The notes: generated by a model from the letters alone, not told the origin. A DNA stretch of 64,000 nucleotides from Apostichopus japonicus (GCF_037975245.1 NC_092579.1:2597001-2661000); one strand, 5' to 3'; numbered from the stretch's first letter, positions 1-14,500 are shown. Numbers and translations: made by a program.

Positions 1-557
1 TCTCCCAAACAGAATAAGATTTTTCTTTAATAGTTGCTTAGGGAAGAAGTTGCTCATCACATTTAACTCTTATTACATAGAACAATGATGTTGATTGAGT
101 TTGTGTCTTCTTCAAGATAGACAGCTTTGTTATGAGCTTATAGTTGCTGAATCTAGAGAGATAGTGTCAGAAAATACTATTTAATAGCAGCATAAATACC
201 ACAGTGTGGTCTTGCCTGGTCCCTTATGATTTTGCAATAATCTCCTGTAGCTCTAAAGAATCCCATAATGCTTCTGGTCAAATAGTATCGCTGCATTTGT
301 AATGTTTCAGGGATGACTACAACAGACAGCATAGATAGTTGTATAGTACAGCATCACCTTGACCCCACTTAACCCCCTCCCACCCCTCATCCAATTATCA
401 CATCCAGCTATAATGTTAATGACACTTTTGTGTATATGTGTTTTTAAACTACAATTTGATTTGTATGTAAGAGGTTCACAGACCAACATTCCCTTGGTAT
501 CTCCAATTTATCCATGAACAATGAAATATAGTTATAATTTTGGGTTTAAATTCACAG
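1..557. other. Intronic sequence upstream of the first visible ANKRD54 exon
   Basis: No coding segment was recognised here. The earlier ankyrin-repeat exons expected for ANKRD54 are not visible, so this is most likely part of a longer intron. It ends in a splice acceptor (ttcacag) directly before 558. No repeat family was recognised. Confidence 0.5.
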
Positions 558-2940
558 TGCAATTACTCCTGGATGGAGGCAGTGATGTGAATCAGAAGGA
601 CGGGGTCGGTAACACACCACTTCACTTGGGTGAGTCTAACTTCTTAACAAGTGAATCTGTTTGTCACTTGAGTAAATCAAGTCTTTGCTTCTATGAGTCA
701 TCTCATGTGTTGAGTAAAGTAAACTATATACCTGGTGAGACACGACTTCAAGGGTGAGTCACCAAATCTATTGAGTAAATTAAATCCTCATTTGAAAATG
801 TCACCATTTCACTTCAGTAAGTTAGGTCTTCATTTTGTGAGTCACCAAGTCACAAGTATGGATTGCCATGTCAGTTAAGAGTTAATTGACTCTCACTTAA
901 TTAGTTGAGTCACTAAACTTGACTTGAGTGTTAATCTAGATAAGCCATAAATTAACCTTAACCATCTTTGGGGAGCCTCTGTGCGAATAAATCCACATTT
1001 TTTGTAGGAATGTACGTTTAAATGAATGAGGTTATATTTTTTGTTTCTTGTAAATTTAACAGCATGCATTGGTAGTCAGATTGAAATGGTTACAGTTCTT
1101 CTCGAGGCTGGAGCTAACTGTCATGAGTTAGATGGGAGTGGACACACACCGATTCATCTCGCTAAAAGTCGACTCCATCACCTCCGCGGTTCCTTATCTG
1201 AGGCGACAAGGCAAGAAGTATTCAAGGTAAAATACTTAGTGAAATCACCGGTTACGAGTATTCCAAAAACGTTCTTCTGGAAAAGTATGTCAATTTAATG
1301 TAAATGTTTTTGATTAAGAAACAGAATTATATCACCTTTATAAAAATCTGACACGATTCATTCAGTTTGTTCAGTCAGTTCATTAAGACTATCCATCATA
1401 CCATACAAAGTAGTTTCTTCTCATCACAAAGGGTGCAACTCAAAAAACCACAGTCATGAGATGTAGGCACAGTTTCACATGCAGGCTATGCATGCTGCAT
1501 GTTACAAACTGAAAAATGAAAAAAAAAAAATGAAAAATAACAAGAGTACTAAGTAAATTTTGAAAAGAGTATTTCCACCATTTTTGAAAATAATTACAAT
1601 CTTACTAAAGATAAAATGAAAGTACAATTATTGACAATTACTTTATTTTGTTTGTTCAATTTTTTTAAATTTTGACTTTATTTATGTGCTGACAAGAGTT
1701 CTATCTGGTCAGAACTATTGTACTGTTTGTTTTTACTCTCCTGTATCTTAGCTCCTTGGTATGCTTCGAGTCTACATGGCCTGTGCCGGGAAACCAGAAC
1801 ACATCTCAAAATTGGACAGTGTTTCGGAAAAACTACAGATCAACCACTCCCAGAAAGAGGTAAGAGTCTGCACTTTCTGGTTACAGAAGACTCCTGTATT
1901 AACTGAGAGGACACCAGTAAAAGACCATGTCTGGGTCAATTTCCCTGGTTTGGTTTGGCGATTCGAAGATACCATGAATATTATAAATGCTACTATTTAT
2001 TTGGAAAGTGAAAACAAATCCTGTGGGCAGAGTTTGAGGCTGATAATGAACGAGTGATACACAAAGGATGCTGGCTTATCAAAGTTTTGTATTATCATAA
2101 AATTGGGGGCTGATCACTCAAAGTTACTGATTTCTCTCTTTTTCTTAGTAAGATCGGTCAAAGGATTTTTGAGGTATCACTAAGAGATGTAGGGAATAGT
2201 ATGCACTAGAATTGTTTTGAGTTTAATGGAGACTTAAGTTCATTGGACATAAAGGCTCTTGTTTTTTACTCGGCCATAGTGTTCGACTGTTTCAGAATGG
2301 CTCTGAAAGTTTGACAACCCTTACAGTATCTAACAGCTATCAGGCTATTAAGAAATGCAAAGTATTCCAAACTATCATGGTCTGATATTGAAAGAAATTG
2401 TGCTACCAAAATTTCTTTAGCACAAACATTTTGTCATGTTGGTGTTTATCAGCTTGCTTCTGAGGAAAAACTACCACAGCAAATTTTGTATTATAAATTG
2501 TAATGTGCTAGATTCTGCTCTATAACTTGTAATCTGCTAGATTGTGCTCCATAAATTGTAATCTGCTAGATTCTGCTATATAAATTACAATCTGCTAGAT
2601 TCTACTTTACAGGTCATGTAACCTTTGTATTCGCACTACAAATTTTGTTTGATAAAATTATTTTCAGTTGAGTTCTTAGAGAAAAATGTAGGCTAAATAT
2701 GATTGGGGTACTTGTTGCAAATGTCTTGATGAGAGGATATTATTAAAGGAGGAGGATGGGAAGAAGGAATAGCGTGCTGTATTGTCTACTATTATCTTAC
2801 ATCAGTTGACCTGGTCTGAGTATCGCTCATCAATTGTTGTCCACATTTTTATCAATTACTTTTTCTTTCTTTTTTTATCCTTCATTCAGATTGATGAAGT
2901 CCAAGATATTCTGGAGAGTTTTACCAAGATGAATTTATGA
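558..2940 (+). CDS. ANKRD54: ANKRD54-like ankyrin-repeat protein, 3' part (four exons)
   Basis: Exons are 558-629, 1063-1226, 1752-1859 and 2890-2940 (TGA), joined in phase with GT-AG introns. They encode about 131 C-terminal residues; the 5' end lies left of the window. Two ankyrin repeats are visible, with the hallmarks GNTPLHLA and GHTPIHLAKS, followed by a helical tail (RVYMACAG, SEKLQINHSQKE) ending IDEVQDILESFTKMNL. The last segment matches the VDEVTDLLASFTSL tail I recall for human ANKRD54, the region credited with its nuclear export signal. Known role in vertebrates: a shuttling ankyrin adaptor that binds Lyn and Btk kinases and promotes their nuclear export. Kinase partnership in this organism is not shown by the sequence. 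Its nearest neighbour, SNX8, is convergent, with about 2.6 kb between the two stop codons. Confidence 0.9.
2496..2615. repeat. Short tandem repeat, about 29 bp x 4
   Basis: Four imperfect copies of a unit built on taatctgctagattctgct lie in the last ANKRD54 intron (1860-2889). The fourth copy starts with an inverted flank (ttacaat instead of attgtaat). Nothing else was recognised in this 1-kb intron. Confidence 0.75.
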
Positions 2941-5557
2941 CCACTGTCCACATGGCTGTTCCACCCCCTCCCACCCCCCCCCCCCCACAATTTTGAGAAA
3001 GGTAACAACTGGCAGTTATATCTTGCAACCAGTCCTGAATCCTTTGAGGTGCAAAAGAAGTGACAAGAGAAAAATTGCCAAAATTTGGGGGAGTTTTTTT
3101 TCTTGGGGTTTTATTTCTGAATCTGACCCAATTTTCATGCAAGAGACTTAAAACCTCATATAAATAACCTAACTGAAACCTTAAAACTATAGGACCTATG
3201 CTGCATAGAGTGCTGACAATCTCTTATTTACTGGCAGTGTGGGAGGGGGTGGGGGTTGTGCAGTCTGGATTTTTTTCAAAATTGAAATGTATTTATTAGC
3301 ACAACGTTGTATATAGACCTAATTACAGCCTCCCGTACCCCCTTTGTTGAGGTGTCACTCTGCCTGTCATAAAATGTTTGATCCAACTACAGCTCGTCCA
3401 TACCAAAATCAGTTAGGTGAAAGTTGCAATCTCCTTCCCCTCCTTCCCCTCCTACTCCCCACCCCCCCCTCCCACCCTCCACCTACCATTGAGACCCTGT
3501 GCATGTCACTGTTCTTACGTGTTCTTATTGCACAATTTCAGACAATGTCTTTCTTGTTTTAGAGTTATACATTTTCAACCTTAAAGGCTGAGCTGCGCTT
3601 TGTGTTACTATGACCAATTAACTGTGTTATATTCACACACAATCGAATACTCCTCATTCTAACAACGAGATCTATTTAGGTACAGTCCTTTTAGGTGCAT
3701 CTAGTCAGTGAGTCATTAATCCTTAAATCTGATACATAAATCTTTGTTTTCCACAAACTTAATGTAGTTTTCTTATTTTTATTTTGCAAACTGTATAGGC
3801 TTTATATATTTAGGCTACTTTATGCCTTATGTCATTTAACTTACTATACATGATTGTGATATTATGTTATCAGGTGTGGCCAGTTATTACCATAAACATT
3901 AAGTCAAACTCCAGCTTTAATTCTGTTTATATATTGAGAGCAAAAAAAACCAAGAATATAAGAAGTTGCTCCTTGGTCCCATCTTGACTCTAAATGGCAC
4001 TGGATATAACAGGATTCTCACCTTGTGAATTATTTTATTTTGTGTAAAGCAACAGCTTCTCTACAACTGAAGATCAGGTTAAAGAAAATGAGTTTGGTGA
4101 TAAGGAACATAAGGAAGACATAGTAAATAAGATGATTTTGATATTAAACTTTATTACTCGGCAGCAAACTTTCAATCAGGCACTTGTCACATCAGAAATG
4201 GAGTATTGGAAACATTTATGTTTATCTTGTGCATATCTTTAAAGATGTAAACAGATTCCTTAAAGATAAGAAAAATAACATACTGTTCTGATAAAAGAAA
4301 ATTAAAAAAAAAAAACAACCTATTATTCTCGTTAAAACTTGTTCTTGAAAAGGGTGAGAAATATAATAACTGTAAATATGTGTTGACCGGAAAACTGATT
4401 TTGTACAAAATTTGCTCTCTTTTCATGAACATTACATTCCACAGAATCCAAATGTTACTTTCTTTGTAGCAAGTTTGTTTGTTTGCTTTCATCTGAAAAC
4501 TTAATATCATATGCAAACTTTGTTTTTGTTTTGTATTTAAGTTACCAGGCTTCAATTGAAATATTTCTTTTCACCACAATCACATCTGAAGACTTAAGCT
4601 ATTCAAGTTTCATCTTGAAAAATCTTGGAGATTTGCAAAGTAGTGATTATCTTTAAACTGTCTGTGTATATGTGTATTTGTATGTCTGTATTACAATGGT
4701 TTACATATTTATATATTATCTTGCCTTCTTTTTTGGTCCATGGTTGATGGTTCTAGTTACTGTAAGTGTAAAGTATTCAGGCTTGATGGGAGGCAGAACT
4801 CTCCCAGTAAATCTGGGAGCTAAGAAACAAATTAAATCCAACACAGGTAAGCCTGACTCAGACCAATTCAATCTGTGCAGGAAAGAAAAAATAACAAACC
4901 GTAACTCCAGTTAATTAAGCCTAACCAATAAAAGAACTGACCTAGTATCAGAACTCTAACATTACATAATTGTCAGTAAAATAAATGAAAAATTTCAGTG
5001 CAACAAAAGCGCATGAACTATCCTGAATACTACAACAAACATTGCCTGTGATTTTAATCTGCATATTGTCGTCAAATAACTAAATCTGAACTATTTATAC
5101 TTCATTGAAGTATCAACATTGAAGCAACAATGTAAAAGTATTAATGTTGAAGCATCAACATTGAAGCATCAACGTTGGAGCATCAACGTTGGAGCATCAA
5201 CGTTGCAGAATCAACAATGAAGCCTCAATGTTGAAACATCAACCTTGAAGCATCAATGTTGAAGTTTCAGAAGTGCATTAACTATCCTGAATACTACAAC
5301 AAACACTGCCTGTGAATTTAACCTGAATATCGTTTACAAATAACCAATTTACTATTTATACTTTGTTGATGTATCACCGTTGTGAAGTATCAATGTTGAA
5401 GTTTCAGAAATACATCAACTACCCTGCACACTACAACAAATATCGTTTATACACTATTTGAGCATTTGTATAATACAGAATGGTATTCCCATAACATCTA
5501 TTACAAAGATACAAATATTTTCTGCATGGCAAGCCTGGCATCCAGAGTGGTAGATGT
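2941..5557. other. Convergent intergenic region between ANKRD54 and SNX8
   Basis: This holds the 3' UTRs of both genes and no recognisable coding exon. C- and G-rich runs occur near 2970-2990, 3240-3260 and 3435-3480. On the SNX8 strand the first clear AATAAA hexamer I saw is near 4150 (ttatt on the plus strand), about 1.4 kb past the distal stop. ANKRD54 polyadenylation was not placed with confidence. A degenerate satellite occupies 5095-5280. Confidence 0.5.
5095..5280. repeat. Degenerate 14-15 bp satellite inside a larger duplication
   Basis: About ten imperfect copies of gaagcatcaacgttg run in tandem. The array is embedded in a larger imperfect duplication: the sequence around actatcctgaatactacaac at about 5008-5100 recurs at about 5268-5370, and a shorter piece recurs near 5405-5450. 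It lies just 3' of the SNX8 distal stop on the minus strand, so it may be transcribed in the 3' UTR. Confidence 0.7.
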
Positions 5558-8500
5558 TTAAGTGAAGAGAAATCCTTGCTCATTGACAGCAGATGAGGGG
5601 GTAGTTGGACTTGTCAGAGGAGATGGGATAGGGGTTGGAGGCATCTTCAACTCACGACCAAAGTTCATGGAAGCTGTCTTCTCGCACAGGTCTTGCCAAG
5701 TTTTTTCGATCTAGCATACGATAAAACAGAAGAGAAAATTTCAACCTTGATAATAGAGCAACGGTTAAATGTCACAATAATAGCATTTTGCATTTGATCG
5801 CGTGGTTGTTGATGCATACCCATAATATATCCAAAAGTGTGGTTGGAATTTATCAACTACAGGTCGCCACCACAGGTCTCCACCTTATTGTCACTCATAG
5901 GTAAATTCGTAGTGATTAAGGATACGATTAAGATCCTTACCTGATATTTGTTTGATACTGCATGGAAGTCCGAAGCTGATAACGATATCTGACCCCTAAC
6001 CCTCACCCCCCCCCCCCCACCACACTCTAAATCTCAAACCTCTGTTTGGATTCCTGATTATAAGCAACTTTGGTCAACATTCATGTACTTTTATACACAC
6101 ATTTTGTCTTATTTCTAATCATTACTTATCAATTCTGCTTGACCACATATTTTTCCCTGAGCTGTCTCTCAGATTGGTGCTAAGTTTCATGAACGTCTCT
6201 GCAAAGATTGTATGAGAAGCGTTGTGTGGATTCAAGGCCAGATTAAATATGTGTAATGCAGTTGGAGGATTGCTCAGTCGATTTAAACCAATGGCCTAAA
6301 CACTATGGGGGAAGTGGGGTGGGGCAACCCATAAGATGTTGAGGGATTTGGTTTCAGCAAATTTATTAAGTTTTAGGAGCTTGGGGATGCAGATCCATTA
6401 AGTTATTTTTGTAAAGCAATGATTCTGAAGGTTACATGTGAAAAAGTGGATCTTGGGTCAGTCCTAATGGAAGATCCTGGGCCGAACAATTTACAAACTT
6501 CACGGACTGTCCAACTTGGAAACAAGAATGTCTGACTGGCAAAATGATAAAGAATATTGCAGACATAACTTTGCATAACCGGGGGAGAGCAGATTGGAGT
6601 ATTTAACTTTATGCATGTTCACCATCTTCCAAAATGGGACGTAATAGCATTACTTGATTCAACTTTCGCACAGAAGTAAAATCCGGACAGTCCCAACTGA
6701 TAACCTCTCATACTATGTCATCTACTGTTATTACGGTCTGAAACGATTATAACAAAATATATTCAATGAATGCCAATGTCACACACTTCACATCTCTGAA
6801 AGAATGGATACAATTCATTCATCAAGTTTGTTCCCAAAATCCGCTTCCCCTTAGCCTTTTGAACCCCTCCACTGTCAGGAGCAGAACCACCATTTTGGGG
6901 GGGGGGGTGGTTTTGGGGGGGAGGGACTAAGATGTTGTCATCTAGGGAAGGGCTAAGAAGAGGATGCCTATTCACCTTTGAGAAAGTTTGGAAACATGTT
7001 TTAAGGTACTTGAATGCGGAATAGTGCTATATTTTGCAACTTTTGAAACAATATTGAGGATTTTTCAACTGTTTAGGTTGTAACGCACATAATTTTTTTT
7101 TACAGTACACTAGGATTCTTTGTGATATTCTGTATACCTGTGGGCTGGGAATAGTCCACCTTGATTCTATGCTGGGGATTACAGCCCCCTGAAGGACACA
7201 TGATTCCCACCTCCTTTCTCATTGTTGCAATAATAGCCTGCCTGGCTAACTGTTCTAAAACTTTTAAACATTTTGATCTGAACAATGGCTATAAAACTTA
7301 TTTCTTAGTTAAGTGAAAGTCCTTAATACAGAACAGCAGTGAGATCAGAGGGTATTTTCTTTATAACTCTTGACCTGAGGAACTTCTTAATCAACACACA
7401 AATTGTCCAAAACCGACACACGTATGAAAGAATACATACAAAACAATTATATTCTTCAGTAAATCTGTGTAATATCCCTTCATATATGTTTAAAATTTAT
7501 TTACAACTAAATTTAATCCTGTGTTTGATAAAGGTAACACTGTGATGACATCCATAAGAGACTCACAAATATCTCTCTCTTTCATTTAACCCTTCTTTTT
7601 TTTTTTAACATATTTTTTTCTCTTGTTTTCATTCTTCATGTACATTAGTTAATACTTTTCAAGCTTATAGTTACCATGGTAACAAAAGAAATCATAATAC
7701 ATAGATCCCAGAGCAAAGCAAAGGAAGGCACAAAGAATATAAGAGCTGCTATGAAAACTGATGAGTTTATATGAAGGATAAAATTTCGGAGACTTCCGCG
7801 CTCGAAACTTATCATCAATACCCCGAATACATTTCAGATACTGGTTCTGTTCCAGTAAGGTATATGTAGAAAAGATGTAACATATCATTGGACTGTTTAG
7901 GTAGTAAAGAGATACCAGTAGTTGATTTGTCATTAATTCCACAGAACATCATATGACAAAAACAAATTAACACCTAGTTTATACATGTCTGTATAAGTTA
8001 TTACCTGAAAATTACAACCCCAAATCCTCAACCAGTGCATAGCCAGGAATTTGCCAAGGGAGGGGTGAACCTGTAGGCAAAATATCAGAGCCGTAGATTC
8101 TGCATTGAACACTATCTAAGTGTAGCGCCACCATGAGTTGGCGATACGCTACAAGAAAATTTGGGCTGAAATGCCTCCCAGATCGCTGGAAATGGCACTT
8201 CCCAGGCCTTGTAAGTTGCATCTAAGCTTGAAATTACTACCGATATTATAAAAACATACAAAAAAATATGCTCAAGGGGGGGCGGTCGCCCCTTTGCCCC
8301 CCTTGGCTACGCGCCTACCAACCACACTGAATAATTGACAAGGAAGGCACTGATGATACCTGTCAAAGGATATTCAAGAACAATGCAGACCAGTTTGACA
8401 CTCTGCAGCTAGACCAGTCTGACAAACAGGTCTGATAACAAGTCTCTTCAGACCACAACCAAATCAATTTCATAACAGCATTGGTTTGACATAAAGCAAA

Positions 8501-11500
8501 AGGATTTGAAATTTGACAACCTTCCACATAAAATAACTGTAGCAATCATCTTTCCTCCTAAGATACCCAAAATTTCCATACGACATGCTTTCCTTTTCTC
8601 AAAAGCAGACATTTTTGCTTTCTCACTGTTGTTTATGTTAATATCATCCAATGCAGACATATTTGCCGTATGGCGCTATGACACATTCAAACAACAGCAT
8701 GCACTTTGCTGTGACAATGATTACCTTTCATAAAATTTCATCTTATGAAATGAAATTCCATTTGTGATATATGGCAGATTATTAAAAGCTGAAAGATCTT
8801 TGGGAGTTCATTCCCCATCACTCTTTTCCAGTCTCTCTGTTTAATACCTTCAAACACAATTTAAACTTGCCTTACTTTCTCTTGCCTTACCTCTCTTTCA
8901 TTCTGTTTGAGTTAACCTGCTCAGAGCAATACTGACAAGAAAGCTAGTTTCACAACTTATTGAGAAAGGAACTTCAACCAATGGAAACTTCAGCAGTACA
9001 CTGCAAGTCTACCCTTTCTCATTCCAGAGGCTGATGGCACAATAAACCTTGTAAAATCTTTTGTAGAAACTTTCTCAACTTAGAATTACTAAAACACATA
9101 AAACCTTCACCTGAAAACCATAGCATGTTTAAGACTATGGATAAGAATCCCCATATCTGAGAGTTGTACTGTCTTGAAAAACACAACCAGAACACAAAAT
9201 AAAATATAAAATAAAAACCAACAAGTCATGGCGACAGAATGAGAGATATGATAGACTTAACCCCAAACTGAGCCAAATTCAGGCAACACAAGATCAGGAT
9301 ATCATCTTCCGTTTCGGTGTCAATTAGCTTTGAATATATTGCAATATGAAGTGGACTGGCAGAAAAATAGTCCCATTAATAGCCATTTTTGCGGACTTTG
9401 TCCATTTATTTTCTTTTTCCTATTTCCTCAATCCCACCCTTCTACCCCTCCCTCTACCCACTCTGACCCTTTCAGCACAAACTAATATGTAGTGAATAAA
9501 GGAAATTATGAATTAGAGGCAACAATCAGCAGCAAACAATTAAAAATAATAAAAAATATTAATGATAAAAATAATGATTTTATCAAAATGTATGATAGAT
9601 AATGGTCATGGATGGAATGCGAAAAGGGCAATCTTATTTCGTTGTCTTAACTAAGTTTGTTTTTGTCTAAACTAAAGTTGTTGCTGCTGTTTTACCATGC
9701 TGCTGCTCAAACTCACGTTGATGTCTAAAATTCTGTTGTCCAAACTTACGTCGTTGTCTAAACTTATGTTAAACTTAGCAACGAAATAAGTTTGCCCTTT
9801 TCGCGTTCCATACTCATCTTCTTAAAATGAATTAAAATGTTACATATTATTACTGAATGATTTAGCCTCAAAATCACTGCATAATAAAAAATTTAAAAAT
9901 ATTCCTCTCAGCTTCAATACTAACATCTCTCGGTTAAATGATGCTAAGCCTCTGTCTAGATAGAAAAAGCCTAGACTTTTACAAGAATTTTTATTACTAA
10001 CTTTCAGGCTCCATTTTGACTGGAATTTATATTAACATAAACAGAGATTTAAATAACATTTTCTCATTCTAGTGATGGTTAGGGTTTCCCCCCTTTTTGT
10101 GGTAGTATTTATTGCCCCTCTCACAGGACTCAATGAGTAATAAAAAGGTCTAAAGGTCCTTTCCTTGCCTTCCCCTACCCTATTCTATCTCTACACAAGC
10201 CTACCTTCCCTTCAATGCTTTGCAGAATATTATCTTATTTTTTTTATTTTTTTAGAAATCATTATTTATATCTTCCAAGTTGTATTAATATCATGCTATT
10301 ATTAAGTATTACTTTGCATTGCATATTCAACTTTGGGAGTTCCCAACATGAAGAAACAGCCATTGATGATGTCTAGAAATATAAAGGTCAAGGTATATGT
10401 GTAGGGAGTTGGCGGGAAGTGGGGGTAGAATCGCAATGGAAAGCAAAAGAAGAGATTAATGCAACGTTAAATCACTACTGCTAATTTTGAGTTGCATTAA
10501 AATTAGAATTTTGCTCATATAGATGCTGGTTAAATGCAGTTAATAGTAAAGTCACAATTCCTGGATTCATTTTATAAAGCTCAGAATTGTAACAAGTTAC
10601 TCTCTACTGTGTCCATATCAATTACTTCTCTGCCTGGCAACGACATTGTGTGACCTTTCAAAGGACAAGATTCAAAGACTTGTTCAAGTCATTTTACTTT
10701 GGAATGATGGGTGACAAAGAGACTTGACTAATTATAACGCTGATGTCACTTCCCTGTAGCAGCCTATAAAAGGAAGTACAAAATGTTCTTGAAAAACTCA
10801 AAATCAAAGGTTACTTCAGCTAACTGTGCAAGTTCAACCAGTTAACAGAACGTGATTGATTTAAGCCGAAACTTTAACAAGAGTTGTGGCCATTGTATTG
10901 CTGCATTTCCGGATAAGGAATAACAATACATCGTCCATTCTTCTTAATTCAGGGGGTTGGTCCATGATGAAGAGAAAACCTACACTGGTAGTCTCCTACA
11001 GTGTTTTTCTTTTCTTTGTTACTATCAGCTACTCATGGGATAATGTAATAATATTCCTGTTTTTTTTCTTGGCTAAGACAATGTTGGATAAAAATAAATC
11101 TACTCGGGTAAATAATTTGGGATATCTATCAACAATCCTTGCCCCTCGTGAAGAAGAGCATTCTTGTGTTTAACGCTCTGTGATTTTGATTCAAATGCTT
11201 TTTTATTTTTACATGACAGGGAATTTAAACTGGCTTCCATGCCACTTCCCACCAAGGAGCAGACATATTTTCTTTGCTTTATGATATAAATCGACATCTC
11301 TGACTTTGGACTTGATGTAAAAATTAACAAGTTTTCTGTTAAAGAGTACAGCTTTCAGCTAAATCTAAACTGGTTGTTCTTTTTGGAGGAATAGGCAATT
11401 TTTCTTTTTTTTTGAACAGTGCTATGATTTAAGCTTTATCACAAATCGTCTCTGCATTTCCTACTAGCTCACCGCCACACATCTATCTACCAATCTCCTA

Positions 11501-14500
11501 TAAACTCATTCTTTGGACCAGATTTAACCTGCCCAGCCATCTATCAACCATTCTCTCATTAACTCATTCTTTTAACTAGATTCCTCTCTTTGCCTTTCTT
11601 CCAACCTGCCCGACAATCTAATCAACCGTTTCCCCACTAAACGTGACTTGACTCTCTGGTAACCTGACTCATAACTACTGACCACCATTTCTGTGTATAT
11701 CTGAATAAACCAACAGTCAGTGTTAAAATATCTGAGCAGAGATGACAAGAAGCAGATGCTATGATAGGTTGTTAGTGTTCTGTTGAGATGGTGATGTCAT
11801 TCTGGCAGTGAGGAGGCCATCACATTAGTAGGAGGACATGCATCACGTGGAGTTAGACTCCGATTCCTCGCTGCTGCTGGTCGGAAGTTTCTCAACTTTG
11901 GTGAGCAATTCCTGCCACGTCTCCAGAAGCTGTGAACGTTGAATGAAATGCGTGAAATGGTAATGAAGCAAGGTCCATTGTTAAGATTAGGCATGTAGGA
12001 ATTATTTTGGTTCTTTATTGGGGGGCTGTGGGTGAGGTTGGTTAAGCGTCCTTAAAAATTATTGATATACTTTGTGCTATTTCAACTTTGTCGTCTGCTT
12101 TCTGAAGTCTTACAGCCCTGATCGGACCCAATCAGAGACCTACCAAAACATGGTCTCACTTATTGTCTGTTAAGTTTATGAAACTAAGCAATACAAGGAA
12201 TAATCAACTCCAATTCAAGGTGTATTTCAATGGCAGTCTATTCTTGACAGTAGACATAGGAGCTTGGTGCCTTTGACTTCCATTTTTAGTTAGTATGCTT
12301 GCAAAGATCAATTTTGCTATTGATTTAGGGAATATTATTTGCAATGTTGATTATATTTGCCACTCATTAAATAGCGAGGTTAGCAGGTAATAGCAAGAAT
12401 AACTGAGTGTGTCGTACCTTCCTTACTACATTTGACAGAGAACGCATAGACAACTCAAGAACAATAAATGTTTCAGGAACTAAAGTTTGGAGACAGATAC
12501 CACCTGAACATAAGCTGCTGTTGACCTTCTAATCTCACGAGCAAATCTTCTTCTAGTTCTTGAAAGCAAACTTTCTCTACTATCCTATTTTCATCGGGCA
12601 ATATGATAAGTGGTTATGAAACTTCAACGAGTGGGAACAAAGAGTTAAAACCATAAGAGCTGTACTTGTCTCATGTACAACACCAAAACAATTCTTGAAA
12701 CGTTTCAGAGTCTAAACAACGTTTTGACGGTCACTTGTGCATAAATGAATAAACATACATGAGAAAGATGACACTTGAAATGACTATAAATCAAGACGGT
12801 AAAAAGACCCGAAGTAGTGTTGGCGGACAAAGGTATATTGACATACATCTGACAAACAAACACAGACACACGCAGATGGAATGATGCGATAAACGAGACT
12901 AACTGTAGCCATATGGGACTGAACACCGACACTGACTATTAAAATCCGATACTCTGGCACGATTGCATCAATAAGATATTGGACGAACCTTTCTGATTTT
13001 TGAGGTTTACATTACTTGGTGAGTTACAGTTTGGAGGGAATAAAGATGAGGCTTTGTGTTCCCTAACTCACCTTTCTTCCATAGCACAGTTTGCTGTCAA
13101 ACGACGCTGATAATATGCATCATAATAAAAGTATACAAGACCTTCTTCAAGCATTTGACATAATTTAGTACCAGCTTTATGGAATCAGCACCACACGTGA
13201 CCCTATAATGACCCTAAACTCACCTCTTGGTGTCCTCGTTGTTCACACTTGGCCAGAGCCTGCATGGTGTCTGCTACTATTTGGATGTTGGCGTAGACTA
13301 ACTGGGTCTCCATCTGAAGGCAGTGCAGCGAGAAGTAATTCCTGTTCTCCATCGTCATAATTTGACTCTCTTGCTGGTATTGAGGAGAGATGGAAACCGA
13401 CCAAAACTCGTTAGGAGAAGATCGGCATTTAACATGATGGTTATTTTAATTTACATACACACAGCAAAAAACATGGCTTGTTACCCATCAGGCTATCAAT
13501 TAGATAATGTAGAGAGATACACATATCCTACAACCCCCCACCCCCTGCAATCACTCCCAGTTTATGAAAAATTTATATAATGCTATGGTTGTTCACCAAG
13601 TAACAAGGCTGGACAGCTTAAGTAAGCACTATCAGGGACCGTATGAACAAAAACCTAAATATTTGAACTTTCTGGCAAAAACCAAACGGATCCTGAGAGA
13701 GACACCCCACAGATATATACAGCGATTCCACACTCGAATAGATACCTTGGGTAGTAGAAGGAAGAGGGAGGTTGACTGGTTGTCACCAGTCACTATAAGA
13801 GGGGAGCGTTCACTCCACATGCAGTAGAAAGAGGGTTTAAATTGTTGCTAGGCGACAAAGTGAAGCAGTGAACTAATATCTAACCTCAATTATTCTGGAG
13901 GAGAGTTGCTCCACCTCTCCCACGTGTTCGGATCCTTTTATCGTGGCTGTCATTTTCTTTTTCTTGATGTTCGCCATCTTGTTTAAGGCACTCTGGTGGT
14001 CTCTCAGAACCCCCTTTTCATGTCTCTCGCAAAGGTCCTGAACAAGAAAGCGAAAAAACAGTTAAGTCTGGAGAAAAATACTCACAACTATAAGGTCTTT
14101 TCTACGTAATTATACGAGAGCTTCTGTTTAGATGGATTTTTAATAGTTTCTTGGTTGATTTTGTCACTGTCCATTTCAGCTGCACTTTACTAAATTATTT
14201 ATTAAGCTGTTTGTAAAGCAATGAGCCCCCTTTAACATTCTCCCCTCACACTTTCAATTCATCCTGACGACTGACCCCACCCCCATACCATTCTTTTCGG
14301 TGAAGAAGTACTCCAGCGCATTCAAAGCTGTCATTGGAAGGTACTAAGTCAGTTAATCATACTAGCAAACATTCTTTACACAAGTATTTTAAGTGGACGC
14401 TGTTACTTACCTTATATGCTTGAAGTAAGTCTAACTGGAGAGCTAGCCTTTCAACCACAGCATCAAGAGAAAGCTTCGACTAAAAGAGAAAAAAACAGAA

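Larger units (their letters stand above)
5711..11842. other. SNX8 intron between the two candidate last exons
   Basis: No coding exon was recognised. It contains two candidate MITEs (8034-8318 and 9612-9811), G/C homopolymer runs near 6005 and 6895, and a T-rich stretch near 7600. A TATA-like tataaaagg near 10763 has no recognisable gene downstream. The open frame at 10886-11173 shows no homology or coding character. Confidence 0.5.

Noticed and set aside
10763-11173. TATA-like tataaaagg followed by an open frame
   Set aside because: The frame has no recognisable domain and lies within an SNX8 intron. AT-rich DNA gives TATA-like strings often.
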